From Sphingomonas koreensis (lineage in GTDB: Bacteria > Pseudomonadota > Alphaproteobacteria > Sphingomonadales > Sphingomonadaceae), in NCBI RefSeq assembly GCF_002797435.1, contig NZ_PGEN01000001.1, positions 2,664,501 through 2,728,500 of the forward strand: a DNA stretch of 64,000 nucleotides, read 5' to 3'. The notes beneath the pieces were generated by a model that saw only the letters and a list, made by a program, of their open reading frames with translations, was not told the origin of the DNA and did not search any database. How positions within the stretch are numbered: the stretch's first letter is position 1; each line of letters starts with the position of its first letter. Below, piece after piece: positions 42,071-50,623 of this stretch. Made by a program: the position numbers and the translations under genes.

Positions 42071-42616
42071 TCAGATGCCGGCATCCGGCCGGCCGGCAAG
42101 CATTCGCCGCACCTCGTGCATCCGCCACGATACCGTCGCTTCGGCGATGCCCAGGATCGCTGCGGCTTCGGCATGGGTCAATTGCTGTCCCGCGACCAGC
42201 ACGACCGTGTCGCGATACGCCGCGGGCAGACCGGCGATCGCGCTCTTCACCCACATCGCATCGTGCAGGTCGCGCCCGTCCGGTCCGCGCGCCAGCCCGG
42301 CGAGCACCGACAATCGCCGGGTGAAGCCGCCGAACGATCGGCGGCGGCGATGCAGGTCGCGGCATGCGTTGAATACGATCCCGCAAAGCCAGGTCGTGAA
42401 CCGGGCCTCGCCGCGGAAGGTCCCGATCCGCTCGACCAGAACGCAGCACACGTCCTGGGCGATGTCATCGGCATCGGCACGCGATCCGGTCAATTGCCAG
42501 GCAAGGCCATGGATCCGGTCATAGTGGCGCTCGAGCAGCAGGCCGAATGCCTCCCGATCGCCCGCAAGCGCTCCGGCCAGCAGGTCGGCATCGGGATCGT
42601 CGCTTCGATCCGCCAT
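42071..42616 (-). CDS. ECF-type RNA polymerase sigma factor
   Basis: This is a 181-residue ECF sigma factor. Region 2 (residues about 15-85) has FGLLLERHYDRIHGLAWQLTG, DADDIAQDVCCVLVERI and FTTWLCGIVFNACRD. Region 4 (about 120-170) has IAGLPAAYRDTVVLVAGQQLTHAEAAAILGIAEATVSWRMHEVR. It probably controls the VWA/TPR genes downstream. The usual membrane anti-sigma gene directly after it is missing; the TPR membrane protein two genes on may take that role. Confidence 0.9.
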   Translation of the reverse strand: MADRSDDPDADLLAGALAGDREAFGLLLERHYDRIHGLAWQLTGSRADADDIAQDVCCVLVERIGTFRGEARFTTWLCGIVFNACRDLHRRRRSFGGFTRRLSVLAGLARGPDGRDLHDAMWVKSAIAGLPAAYRDTVVLVAGQQLTHAEAAAILGIAEATVSWRMHEVRRMLAGRPDAGI

Positions 42617-42855
42617 GGCCTATACGCAAGTCCGGCGGCAGCCGGACGCCGCCCGGCACAGAGCGGCGCGACCGCATCGACTTTCGCACCCGCGCGCCAC
42701 GGCGTTCCCCGACATGGCCGGGATTGTGCACGATTTGCAAAGCCAAGGCCATCTGCACCGGTCGGTCGGGCCGAGATTGCCGACGCGGTTGCTGTGCAGA
42801 TGCTTGCGGTTCACCCCGTTTGAAGAGAAGGCGCTCCGCTATGGTGGGAACGCCG

Positions 42856-43305
42856 CTAGTCGCGTTCGAGCAACTCCTCGCGGATATGCACCGCCTGAAG
42901 CGACAGTCGCACCTCGACCAGGAAGGCGATCAGCCCGGCGGTGAGCAGAAGCATCGACGCGATGAAGGTCACCGCGACCACGCCGCCGATGTCGAGATGG
43001 ATCAGCGTCGCGCCGAACATCAGCGCGACGACCAGGCAGATCAGGATCGCGCTCGCGACGCACAGCCAGATCGACTTGTTGATCACCGACAAGCGCCGGT
43101 CGATCAGCCGCAGCTCCCAGACGTGGCGATCGTGTTCGGCACCCTGCGATACCGGATGAAGCTGCTCGATCTTGCGCGAGCGGTCGACCACGCGCGCCAT
43201 GCGGCCGATCAGTACGTTGAGGATCCCCGCGATACCCGCGAGCAGGAAGACGGGAGCGATCGAGACCTGGATGGTGGCGGCGACGGTCGAGAGCATCGGA
43301 GACAT
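42856..43305 (-). CDS. DUF2721 membrane protein
   Basis: This is a 149-residue protein with three predicted membrane segments (VSIAPVFLLAGIAGILNVL, SIWLCVASAILICLVVALMFG, VVAVTFIASMLLLTAGLIAFL). The conserved cytoplasmic loop has RMARVVDRSRKIEQL and ELRLIDRRLSVIN. These features define DUF2721, whose function is unknown. ATG 43305 gives the usual family length; the frame continues far upstream without matching anything. It diverges from the GNAT gene. Confidence 0.85.
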   Translation of the reverse strand: MSPMLSTVAATIQVSIAPVFLLAGIAGILNVLIGRMARVVDRSRKIEQLHPVSQGAEHDRHVWELRLIDRRLSVINKSIWLCVASAILICLVVALMFGATLIHLDIGGVVAVTFIASMLLLTAGLIAFLVEVRLSLQAVHIREELLERD

Positions 43306-43386
43306 CGCGCGACTGTATGATTGCGGGGCGTTTCCGCCAAGCCGACTTGCACCCATTGGTAACGGATTCCCAGTATCGCGCGTGCT

Positions 43387-44478
43387 ATGACAAGGCCGAT
43401 GCCCCTCGCCGAGTTCACCCGTTTGCCTCCGCTGCTCACCGTGAGCATCGGGGATGGCCTGTCCAGCGCGCTCGATCTTGTGGCGGATCATGCCGCGCCG
43501 ACGCACCGGTTCCTGCGCTATGGCTGGTTCGCCGCGGCGCTCGCCGCCTATGGCGGCTCGGCCCGGACGCTGACGGTGGCGCGCGAAGGCGTACCCATTC
43601 TCGCAGTGCCGCTGGTGCGCAAGGGGCCGGGCTTTCTCGGCATGCAGGCGGTGCCCGGCTGCTACTGGCCCTTCCGCAGCTTCCCGGTCGCATCCGACGC
43701 CGATGCCGACGCCTTCGAACTGCTGCTCGACAGGCTCGAGGCGCGGGCGCTGCGCATCGGCCCCGTCTATGACGGCGATCCGGCGCTTGAAGGATTGCGC
43801 GCGGCGGCGGCGGCAAGGGGCTGGGTCGCGCTCGACCGGTTCGTGGCTGAGAGCTTCCTGCTCGACATGACGGGGCTGCGCGACGAGGGAACCTGGCCGC
43901 GCAATTCGACGCTGCGCAAGAACCGCTTCCACGAAAAGCATCTCGCCGAGCATGGCGAACTCGACTGGAGCTTCGTGTCGGGTGCGGACTGGAATGCGGA
44001 GGCCTTCGATGCGCTCGCCGCGGTCGAGACCAAGAGCTGGATCGCATCGCGCACCGACGGCCGCGACGCCAAGTTCACCGATGACGGGCATGGCGGCTTC
44101 TGGCGCGCCGCCGCCGCCGATCCGGTGATCGCGAACATGATGTGGGCGGCGCTGTTGCGGATCGACGGCGAGCCTGCGGCCTTCTCGTTCGACATCAACG
44201 CGGGCACGCTCAAATACGCCATCGCCAACAGCTACGACCCGCGCGTCGCGAAACACTCGCCCGGCAAATTGCTCTATTACCGCAACCTCGTCCGCGCGCT
44301 CGACGACGGGATGGAGACGGTCGACTGGGGCGCGGGCGACAGCGGCTACAAGCGCACGATCGGCGCCGAAGCCGGACCGGCGATCCGCGACTGGCTGTTC
44401 GTGCGGCCGGGTATGTCGGGGATGGCAGCACGGCTGCTCAAGGGCTGGTGGCGCCGCAGCGGCAATGCCGAGCGCTAG
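43387..44478 (+). CDS. GNAT/FemAB-like acyltransferase (BioF2/CelD type)
   Basis: This is a 363-residue protein of the GNAT_6 group once called cellulose biosynthesis CelD-like. The C-terminal acyltransferase fold covers residues about 165-330. It includes TLRKNRFHEKHLAEHGELDWSF, AAVETKSWIASR, LRIDGEPAAFSFDINAGTLKYAI and KHSPGKLLYYRNLVRAL. The precise acceptor is unknown; relatives act in exopolysaccharide or sphingolipid modification. ATG 43387 is given; MPLAEF at 43399 is equally possible. Confidence 0.8.
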   Translation: MTRPMPLAEFTRLPPLLTVSIGDGLSSALDLVADHAAPTHRFLRYGWFAAALAAYGGSARTLTVAREGVPILAVPLVRKGPGFLGMQAVPGCYWPFRSFPVASDADADAFELLLDRLEARALRIGPVYDGDPALEGLRAAAAARGWVALDRFVAESFLLDMTGLRDEGTWPRNSTLRKNRFHEKHLAEHGELDWSFVSGADWNAEAFDALAAVETKSWIASRTDGRDAKFTDDGHGGFWRAAAADPVIANMMWAALLRIDGEPAAFSFDINAGTLKYAIANSYDPRVAKHSPGKLLYYRNLVRALDDGMETVDWGAGDSGYKRTIGAEAGPAIRDWLFVRPGMSGMAARLLKGWWRRSGNAER

Positions 44479-44480
44479 AC

Positions 44481-44516
44481 AAAAAAGCGGCCGCGGCGAG
44501 TAATCGCCGCAGCCGC
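44481..44516 (-). terminator. Rho-independent terminator for the DUF5060 hydrolase gene
   Basis: A 13-bp stem with one mismatch (GCGGCCGCGGCGA and TCGCCGCAGCCGC) is followed on the minus strand by TTTTTT. It lies between the convergent GNAT and hydrolase genes and may stop both. Confidence 0.75.
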
Positions 44517-44552
44517 AGGTCTAGCCACCCCGAGAGGGGGTCTCGTGAAACT

Positions 44553-46127
44553 TCAGACCTTGACCAGCCGGATCGCGATGTACGGCTTGCCCGGCAGCTT
44601 GATGCTCGGCCGGGCGGGGTCATGGACGTCGTAATCGTCGCGCTGCTGCATCCTGAACACGCCCTCGATCGGGGTGATCGTCATGTTCCAGGTGTCGATG
44701 ATGTCGATGCGGAAGCTGTTCTTGGGATCGCCGCCGCGGCCGGGGAGGACGACCTGCCACTCGGTCGGCGTGTCGGTCCCGAAATACTTCAGATAATATT
44801 CGTGCGGCACGCCGCCCAGATGATAGTTCCACCAGGGCTGGATCGCGTCGATGCCAGGGGCGGGGCCGTCCTCCATGATCTTGCGCAGAAAGGCGAGGCG
44901 CGGGGCGCTGGTGCCCTTGAGCACGCCGCCCTGACCCAGCCAGGAGAAGTCGGCATTCTGGGTCGGGTCATAGGTCTCGCTATGGCCCACATAAGTGCCG
45001 CCGATCAGCCCCCACCAGAAGCGCTCGACCATCCCCTGTCCGTCGAGATTGCCCCAGCGCTTGGTCGAATTGCCCTCATAGACCACCTCGTCGAAGATGA
45101 TGGGCTTGAGCGTCATCGCGCGGTGCAATTCGGCGCGCAGATCGTCGAGCACCGCCGCGCCGTTCTGGACGCTGGCATGGGTGATCCAAGGCTTGCGGTG
45201 GTCGTAGTAAGTGTTGATCTGGTGGATCGACCGCAGCCGGTCGTGCGGGTCGGCCGCGACCAGCACCTCGAACAGATGGTCCCAGTCGTCCATCGACTTG
45301 GTCTTCACCGCATCATATTCGTTGGCCATCGACCACCAGACATGGCGGTAGGCGCCCCAGCGCGCCGCGCAGTAGCGGACGAAGCGCTCGTCGTCCGCCC
45401 GCTTCATGTCATTGTATCCGCGCTTCTCGTCATAGGGGTGGAACAGGATGACGTCCGCCTCGATGCCGAGCGCGCCGAGCTTCGCGATGCGATCCTCGTA
45501 GCGGCGGAAATAATCGGGGTCGAAGCGCGTCGCGTCCCAGTCGCGCGGTCCCTTGCCGGTGCGGACATAGGGGTTGGTCGCGACCGATTCGACGTTCGGC
45601 GTGACCAGCATCCGCAGCTTGTTGAACGGCGCGGTCCTGAGCGTTTCCAGCGTCTGAGCGCATTTGGCATCGGACTGGAGTGCCCAGCTGTAGCAGGTCG
45701 TGCCGATCTGCCGGAACGGCGTGCCGTCGGCATAGGCGAAGTGATAGCCGTCCTGTGTCACCCGCACCGGGCCGTGATTGCCCGCCGACGGGGCGACGCA
45801 GTCGAAGCTGCCGCGCTTGTGCGCCATCTCGCTCGCGCTGCTCTCGGTCTCCCAGCTCCAGCGACCCAGTTCGGGCGGGCTGAAGCGGATACGATAGACG
45901 CCCTTGCCGTCGTAGAAGCCGGGGACGCGGATCGTGCGCCCCGCGCCCTTGAACACCGCGGCGATCCGGACGTCGTCGAACGGATTGCCGGTCTGCGGCC
46001 CTTCGAAGACCAGTTCGTGCACGCCCCAGCGTTCGGTGCGTGCCGTGCCCTGCCCGAAGGCAGGGGTCGCGGCGGCACCGGCGGCGATGAGGCCGGACTT
46101 CAGGATATTGCGACGCGACACGCTCAT
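44553..46127 (-). CDS. Tat-exported DUF5060/DUF4038-type glycoside hydrolase
   Basis: This is a 524-residue protein with a twin-arginine signal (SRRNILKSGLIAAGAAATPA). A DUF5060 beta-sandwich domain (residues about 30-100, WGVHELVFEGPQTGNPF, FSPPELGRWSWE) is followed by a TIM-barrel hydrolase-like domain. The latter includes FRQIGTTCYSWALQSD, ADVILFHPYDEKRGYNDM, WWSMANEYDA with a likely acid/base Glu, and PIIFDEVVYEGNS with a likely nucleophile Glu. It probably removes a side-chain sugar from plant polysaccharide. It starts with ATGA overlapping the MFS stop codon. Confidence 0.8.
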   Translation of the reverse strand: MSVSRRNILKSGLIAAGAAATPAFGQGTARTERWGVHELVFEGPQTGNPFDDVRIAAVFKGAGRTIRVPGFYDGKGVYRIRFSPPELGRWSWETESSASEMAHKRGSFDCVAPSAGNHGPVRVTQDGYHFAYADGTPFRQIGTTCYSWALQSDAKCAQTLETLRTAPFNKLRMLVTPNVESVATNPYVRTGKGPRDWDATRFDPDYFRRYEDRIAKLGALGIEADVILFHPYDEKRGYNDMKRADDERFVRYCAARWGAYRHVWWSMANEYDAVKTKSMDDWDHLFEVLVAADPHDRLRSIHQINTYYDHRKPWITHASVQNGAAVLDDLRAELHRAMTLKPIIFDEVVYEGNSTKRWGNLDGQGMVERFWWGLIGGTYVGHSETYDPTQNADFSWLGQGGVLKGTSAPRLAFLRKIMEDGPAPGIDAIQPWWNYHLGGVPHEYYLKYFGTDTPTEWQVVLPGRGGDPKNSFRIDIIDTWNMTITPIEGVFRMQQRDDYDVHDPARPSIKLPGKPYIAIRLVKV

Positions 46128-47374
46128 GCCGCGCGCTCCGCGTCGAGCTGCTCGAGCGACTTGCCCTCGTTGCGCGGCGCCCAGACGAAGCCGATCACGC
46201 CGCTGATCGCTAGGAAGCCGACCAGGATCCAGGCAAGCGTGTGGAAGCCGGTCGCGACCAGCGCGGGCACGAAGAAGCTGAACACGCCGAGCACGATACG
46301 CACGATCGCGAACATGACGCCCTGCGCCGTGGCGCGCAGCGCCGTCGGGAACATCTCCGAGCTCCACAGCTGGAAGAAGCTCTGTGCGCCGAAGCCGCCG
46401 CCGACCGACATCAGGAAGACGTGGATGATCGCCACCGGCAGCGTCAGCGGGAAGATCGCGAGCAGCGCCATGCCGATCACCTGCGTGACGGCCGAGATGC
46501 CGAACAGCAGCCGCTGGTTCACCCGGTCGGCCAGCTTCATGAAGATGAAGAAGATCGACGCCATGCCAAGCAGGAAGCTCAGTGTCTGGACCGCGACCGA
46601 CACCACCTGGGTCTGGCTGCCGACGGTGCTCAGGATATAGGGAAAGAAGAAGCCGTTGGTGCCGGCCCACAGATTCCAGAACAGATAGGTGCCCGCCAGG
46701 AACGCCATCGATCCGATATGCTGGCGGGTGAACAGGTCCTGCCAGCGGCCGCGCTGTGCGGTTTCCCCGCTCTTCTGCGCCTCCACCCAGCGCTGCGATT
46801 CCTGCATCTTCGAGCGCAGGAAGGTGAGCGCGATGGCAAGGATGGCGAGGTGGGCGAAGATGATGCGCACGCCGAGCAGGCCGAGCTTGTCGAGCACCAG
46901 CGCCATCACCAGCACGACGACCGGGCCGAGATACCAGAGCAATTGCGCCACGCCGCTATGCTTGCCGCGCTTCTTGTCGGGTGCCATTTCCGCGATCAGC
47001 GACCAGCTGGCGGGAATGTCCGCGCCGACGGCGAGGCCGACCAGGAAGAAGCCGATGATGACCATCCACGCGTTCATCGCGAACACCAGCCACAGCATGC
47101 CGAACGCGTAGAAGAGCATATCGTACTGGTAGATCTTCTTGCGCCCGAGCAGGTCGCACAGCCGCCCCCCGATCAGCGCGCCGATCCCCGCCGCGATCGC
47201 ATTGGGCCCGAACGCGGCGATCAGCCCCAGCAGGCTGTCGTCGAGGCCGTATTCCTTCTTCCACAGCGCCAGCGCGACGGCGCCCGCGACGATCGACCCG
47301 GCATCGATGTAATTGGCGAGTCCGGCAAGGATCGTGTTCTTCCAGTCCTCCCGATCGGCAGATGCACTGCTCAT
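46124..47374 (-). CDS. MFS sugar porter
   Basis: This is a 416-residue inner-membrane symporter with 12 helices. The sugar-porter signature GGRLCDLLGRKKIYQYD lies between helices 2 and 3, ADIPASWSLIAEMAPDKKRGK follows helix 4, and ENMFPTALRATAQG-like SSEMFPTALRA occurs in the second half. In this locus it is the best candidate for uptake of D-apiose, L-rhamnose or a small oligosaccharide. It overlaps the downstream hydrolase and is separated from the TonB receptor by a hairpin. Confidence 0.88.
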   Translation of the reverse strand: MSSASADREDWKNTILAGLANYIDAGSIVAGAVALALWKKEYGLDDSLLGLIAAFGPNAIAAGIGALIGGRLCDLLGRKKIYQYDMLFYAFGMLWLVFAMNAWMVIIGFFLVGLAVGADIPASWSLIAEMAPDKKRGKHSGVAQLLWYLGPVVVLVMALVLDKLGLLGVRIIFAHLAILAIALTFLRSKMQESQRWVEAQKSGETAQRGRWQDLFTRQHIGSMAFLAGTYLFWNLWAGTNGFFFPYILSTVGSQTQVVSVAVQTLSFLLGMASIFFIFMKLADRVNQRLLFGISAVTQVIGMALLAIFPLTLPVAIIHVFLMSVGGGFGAQSFFQLWSSEMFPTALRATAQGVMFAIVRIVLGVFSFFVPALVATGFHTLAWILVGFLAISGVIGFVWAPRNEGKSLEQLDAERAA

Positions 47375-47448
47375 ATTCTATGTCTCCAGGGCTAGTGGCT
47401 GACCGTTATGTCTCCGTCGCGGCCTCGACGGTAATCCGAAAACAGAGC

Positions 47449-47477
47449 GACAGGGGAGGCGCGCGGCCTCCCCTGTC
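47449..47477 (-). terminator. Hairpin between the TonB receptor and MFS genes
   Basis: GACAGGGGAGGC and GCCTCCCCTGTC form a perfect 12-bp stem with a 5-nt loop, followed on the minus strand by GCTCTGTTTTC. It may be a terminator or an mRNA-stabilising attenuator between the highly expressed receptor and the porter. Confidence 0.6.
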
Positions 47478-47491
47478 CAAGGGGTACTTCG

Positions 47492-50400
47492 TCAGAACTT
47501 GATGCGGGCGCCGGTGTAGAAGCGGCGGCCGATCACGTCGTACACGCCGTTGACGGGGCCGGGCAGGCCGCCCCAGACGGGCGGGCGCTCGACATCGAAC
47601 AGGTTCTTCACGCCGAGATAGAATTCGAAATGCTCGAGCCCGGTGTAGCGGACCTGCATGTCGGTGTAGATCTTCGATCCGATGCGGAAATACTTCTCGT
47701 CGGGCACCGACCCGTCCGCCAGGCGATAGAGCGTCTGGAAGTTCTCATAGTCCAGCACCTGCGGCGCGATATATTCGGCGCTGACGTTGAAGCCGAACTT
47801 GTCGTTCTCCCAGCCGATGCCCGCGGTCACCGCGTCGCGCGGCGTGCCGAGCTCGCCCATCGTGTTGTCATAGGGATCGCCGGTCAGCGCGCTGAAGCCG
47901 TTCTTGAGCAGGTGCGTCCACGCCGCCGACAGGCTGGCGGTGCCGCCCGCGACCTCATGCTTGTAGTTCAGCGTGAAGTCGAGGCCGCGGCTGAACGAAC
48001 CGCCGCTGTTGACCAGCGCGCGAACCACCTGCTCGACCGAACCGGTGCTGTACGCGCCCGACGCGCCCGCACGCCGGGTGACGAACTGGCAGAATTCCGG
48101 CAGCCCCTCGCGATAGCATTTGTTGAGCACGGTCGCGGCAGCCACGCGGCTGATCGCGTTCTCCAGCTTGATGTCGAAATAGTCGACGGTGATCGTCAGG
48201 TTGCGCAGCGCGTTGATCGAACGCGGGTTGATCACCGCGCCCAGCGTCAGCGTCTTGCCGGTTTCTTCCTGGATGTTCGGATTGTTGGCGGTGAGGCCGC
48301 CGACGCCTGCCAGATCCGCCTGGGTCAGCGTGAACGATCCGTTCGCCTGGATGTTGGCGAGGATGCCCGGAACCGCCCGGCAATTGTCGGCCAGCGTGCC
48401 CGTGGTCGTCAGCGTGATGCCCTGGCACGGGTCGGTGATCGAGATGATGCCGGCGGCCGGCGCCGCGAACAGCTCGCCGATGTTTGGCGCGCGGGTCGCA
48501 TGCGCATAGACGGCGCGGAAGCGGATGTCCTCGATAGGCGACCATTCGCCGCCCACGTTCCAGGCATAGAAAGTGCCGACGGTCGAATAGTCGGACATGC
48601 GGCCCGCCGCGCGCAGCGTCAGGTTCTCGAAGAACGGCGTGTCGGACAGCAGCGGAACGACGATTTCGCCATAGGCTTCCTTGACGTCGAACTTGCCCGC
48701 GGTGTCGGTCAGCTGGACATAGCCGTTGCGCGCCTGGTTGGTCAGCGGGTCGAAGATGTCGCGGCTTTCCTCCTTGCGGTACTCGGCGCCCACCGCGACC
48801 TGAACCGGACCGGCGGGAAGCTGGAACAGCGTGCCGGTCAGGTTGGCGGCGGCGACGTGCATCTGCTGCTTGGAATAGCGGCTCAGGCTGGTCTTGATGT
48901 ACTTGATCGCATCGGCCGAAATCTTCGACGAGCCGTCGGCGTTCAGGCCATAGACGTTGATCGGAACGCAGCCCTGCGCGCGCGCCGAGGCGTTGACGCA
49001 GACCGCTTCGGTGAAATTGCCGTTGTTGTTGTAGTCGAAGACGTCGGGGATCGCCTGTAGCGCCTCGGCGAGGTTGTACAGATTGGCCAGGCCGCTCATC
49101 GACTGGTTCTGCTTGGTGAAGCCGTACTGGTAATAGGCGTCGAACTTCCAGCTGCTGCCCAGGTCGACCGTGCCGCCCAGCACCACGCGGAAATTGTCGC
49201 GCTCGGTCGGGATGGTGCGGGTGCCGCCGTCGAACATCGTCGTGCGAAGCAGGAAGCTCAGATCCTTCGATGCGATCGCGTCGTTGACGTTGCGGTTGGT
49301 CGCTGCGGCGAACACCGCGGCGGGCACCAGCGGGTTGGCGAGGCGGCGCACATCGGCGGCGTTGGTCGGGTTCGCGACCAGGAACTCAATCGGGTAGAAA
49401 CCGCCATTGCCGGGGAAGGCGCCGAGCGCGCTGTCGGTGCGCATCGGGGAGGCTTCCATCCGTCCCTTGGTGAGCACGTTGGTGTACGTGACTTCCGAAA
49501 AGACGTTGACTGCGTCGCTCACATCGAAATTGACGCGCGCGGCAAAGGTGTAGCGCTCCGATGGTGCGGCGAGCAGCTTGTACTGCTCGCGGTTATAGCC
49601 GTCGGTTGCCGCATTGTAGGCGCGGAAGGTGCCGTCGGCGTTGATGATGCGGTTGGTCTGGCTGCCGATGACGAACACGCCGCCCGCGCCGACGTTCGAC
49701 GGGTTGTAGAAGGGCGTGAACAGGTTCTGCGCGGCGGTCAGGTTGTTCGCGCTGTTGCCCGCGACGCGCTGGGTGGTGCCAAGGCTGGTATAGTCGAGGC
49801 GTGAGAAGTCGCGCCCGTCATTCTCGACCACGCCCTCGTTCACATAGCCGCCATAGACCATGATGTTGCCGCGGCCGTCGGCGAAGTTCGCGCCATAGGT
49901 GGCGTTGACGGCGAACTGGCGATCGTCGCCGCGCTCGGAAATGCCGCCCTGGATGTTCAGCTGAAGGCCTTCGTACTTCTTCTTGTAGATGAAGTTGACC
50001 ACACCCGCGACGGCATCCGAGCCGTACACGGCCGACGCGCCGCCGGTCAGCACGTCGACGCGCTCGATGAACGGGGTCGGGATCATCGACAGGTCGACCT
50101 GCGCCGTGCCGGGGACACCTGCGACCGAGCGGCGGCCGTCGATCAGCACCAGCGTGCGGTCGGCGCCGAGGTTGCGCAGGTTGACGGTGGCGAGGCCGGG
50201 GTTGGTGCTCGCGCCATTGGTGGTGCGGCTCTGGCCGGGAATGCCGACAGCGGGGTTCTGCTGCAGCGCTTCCTGGACGTTGACCACGCCCTGATTCTCC
50301 AGCGCTTCGGCGGTTACCACTTGAAGCGGGCTTGGCGACGTCAGCGCGGGCGACGCGATGCGGCTGCCCGTGACGACGACTTCCTGCTCGGCCTCCGCGG

Positions 50401-50530
50401 CGGGTTGGCTTGCCGGCGCGGAATCCTGCGCCTGCGCGGCAGTGGCGGCGAGCAGCGTAATGGCGCTCGCGCCGGTCATCAGCAGCACATTGCGCGTCCT
50501 GCGCGATGCATTGAGAACTGCAACTTTCAT
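47492..50530 (-). CDS. TonB-dependent receptor
   Basis: This is a 1012-residue outer-membrane receptor. Signal peptide: VLLMTGASAITLLAATAAQAQ. TonB box: EQEVVVTGSR. Plug domain: PLQVVTAEALENQGVVNVQEAL and RTLVLIDGRRSVAG. The 22-strand barrel ends in YTGARIKF with a terminal Phe. Sphingomonads use such receptors for carbohydrate oligomers. Here it should import pectic oligosaccharides released by the pectate lyase and hydrolases. Start ATG 50530 is preferred to the longer frame from 50578. The apulose-kinase-like gene ends 93 nt upstream on the same strand. Confidence 0.92.
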   Translation of the reverse strand: MKVAVLNASRRTRNVLLMTGASAITLLAATAAQAQDSAPASQPAAEAEQEVVVTGSRIASPALTSPSPLQVVTAEALENQGVVNVQEALQQNPAVGIPGQSRTTNGASTNPGLATVNLRNLGADRTLVLIDGRRSVAGVPGTAQVDLSMIPTPFIERVDVLTGGASAVYGSDAVAGVVNFIYKKKYEGLQLNIQGGISERGDDRQFAVNATYGANFADGRGNIMVYGGYVNEGVVENDGRDFSRLDYTSLGTTQRVAGNSANNLTAAQNLFTPFYNPSNVGAGGVFVIGSQTNRIINADGTFRAYNAATDGYNREQYKLLAAPSERYTFAARVNFDVSDAVNVFSEVTYTNVLTKGRMEASPMRTDSALGAFPGNGGFYPIEFLVANPTNAADVRRLANPLVPAAVFAAATNRNVNDAIASKDLSFLLRTTMFDGGTRTIPTERDNFRVVLGGTVDLGSSWKFDAYYQYGFTKQNQSMSGLANLYNLAEALQAIPDVFDYNNNGNFTEAVCVNASARAQGCVPINVYGLNADGSSKISADAIKYIKTSLSRYSKQQMHVAAANLTGTLFQLPAGPVQVAVGAEYRKEESRDIFDPLTNQARNGYVQLTDTAGKFDVKEAYGEIVVPLLSDTPFFENLTLRAAGRMSDYSTVGTFYAWNVGGEWSPIEDIRFRAVYAHATRAPNIGELFAAPAAGIISITDPCQGITLTTTGTLADNCRAVPGILANIQANGSFTLTQADLAGVGGLTANNPNIQEETGKTLTLGAVINPRSINALRNLTITVDYFDIKLENAISRVAAATVLNKCYREGLPEFCQFVTRRAGASGAYSTGSVEQVVRALVNSGGSFSRGLDFTLNYKHEVAGGTASLSAAWTHLLKNGFSALTGDPYDNTMGELGTPRDAVTAGIGWENDKFGFNVSAEYIAPQVLDYENFQTLYRLADGSVPDEKYFRIGSKIYTDMQVRYTGLEHFEFYLGVKNLFDVERPPVWGGLPGPVNGVYDVIGRRFYTGARIKF

Positions 50531-50623
50531 TTCCCCACTCCTTCCCTTGTTTTGCAAACGGGCCTGGGTTCGGCCCAACTCACCGGGCGGTGTTCCGCCT
50601 CTCTGTCGGTGTTTGTCCCGGTC

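Noticed and set aside
44142-46640. 832-codon plus-strand open frame
   Set aside because: It overlaps the GNAT gene in another frame and is antisense to the DUF5060 hydrolase and MFS genes; no domain.
47630-49060. 476-codon plus-strand open frame inside the TonB receptor
   Set aside because: Antisense to a complete receptor with a proper C-terminal Phe; composition typical of shadow frames.
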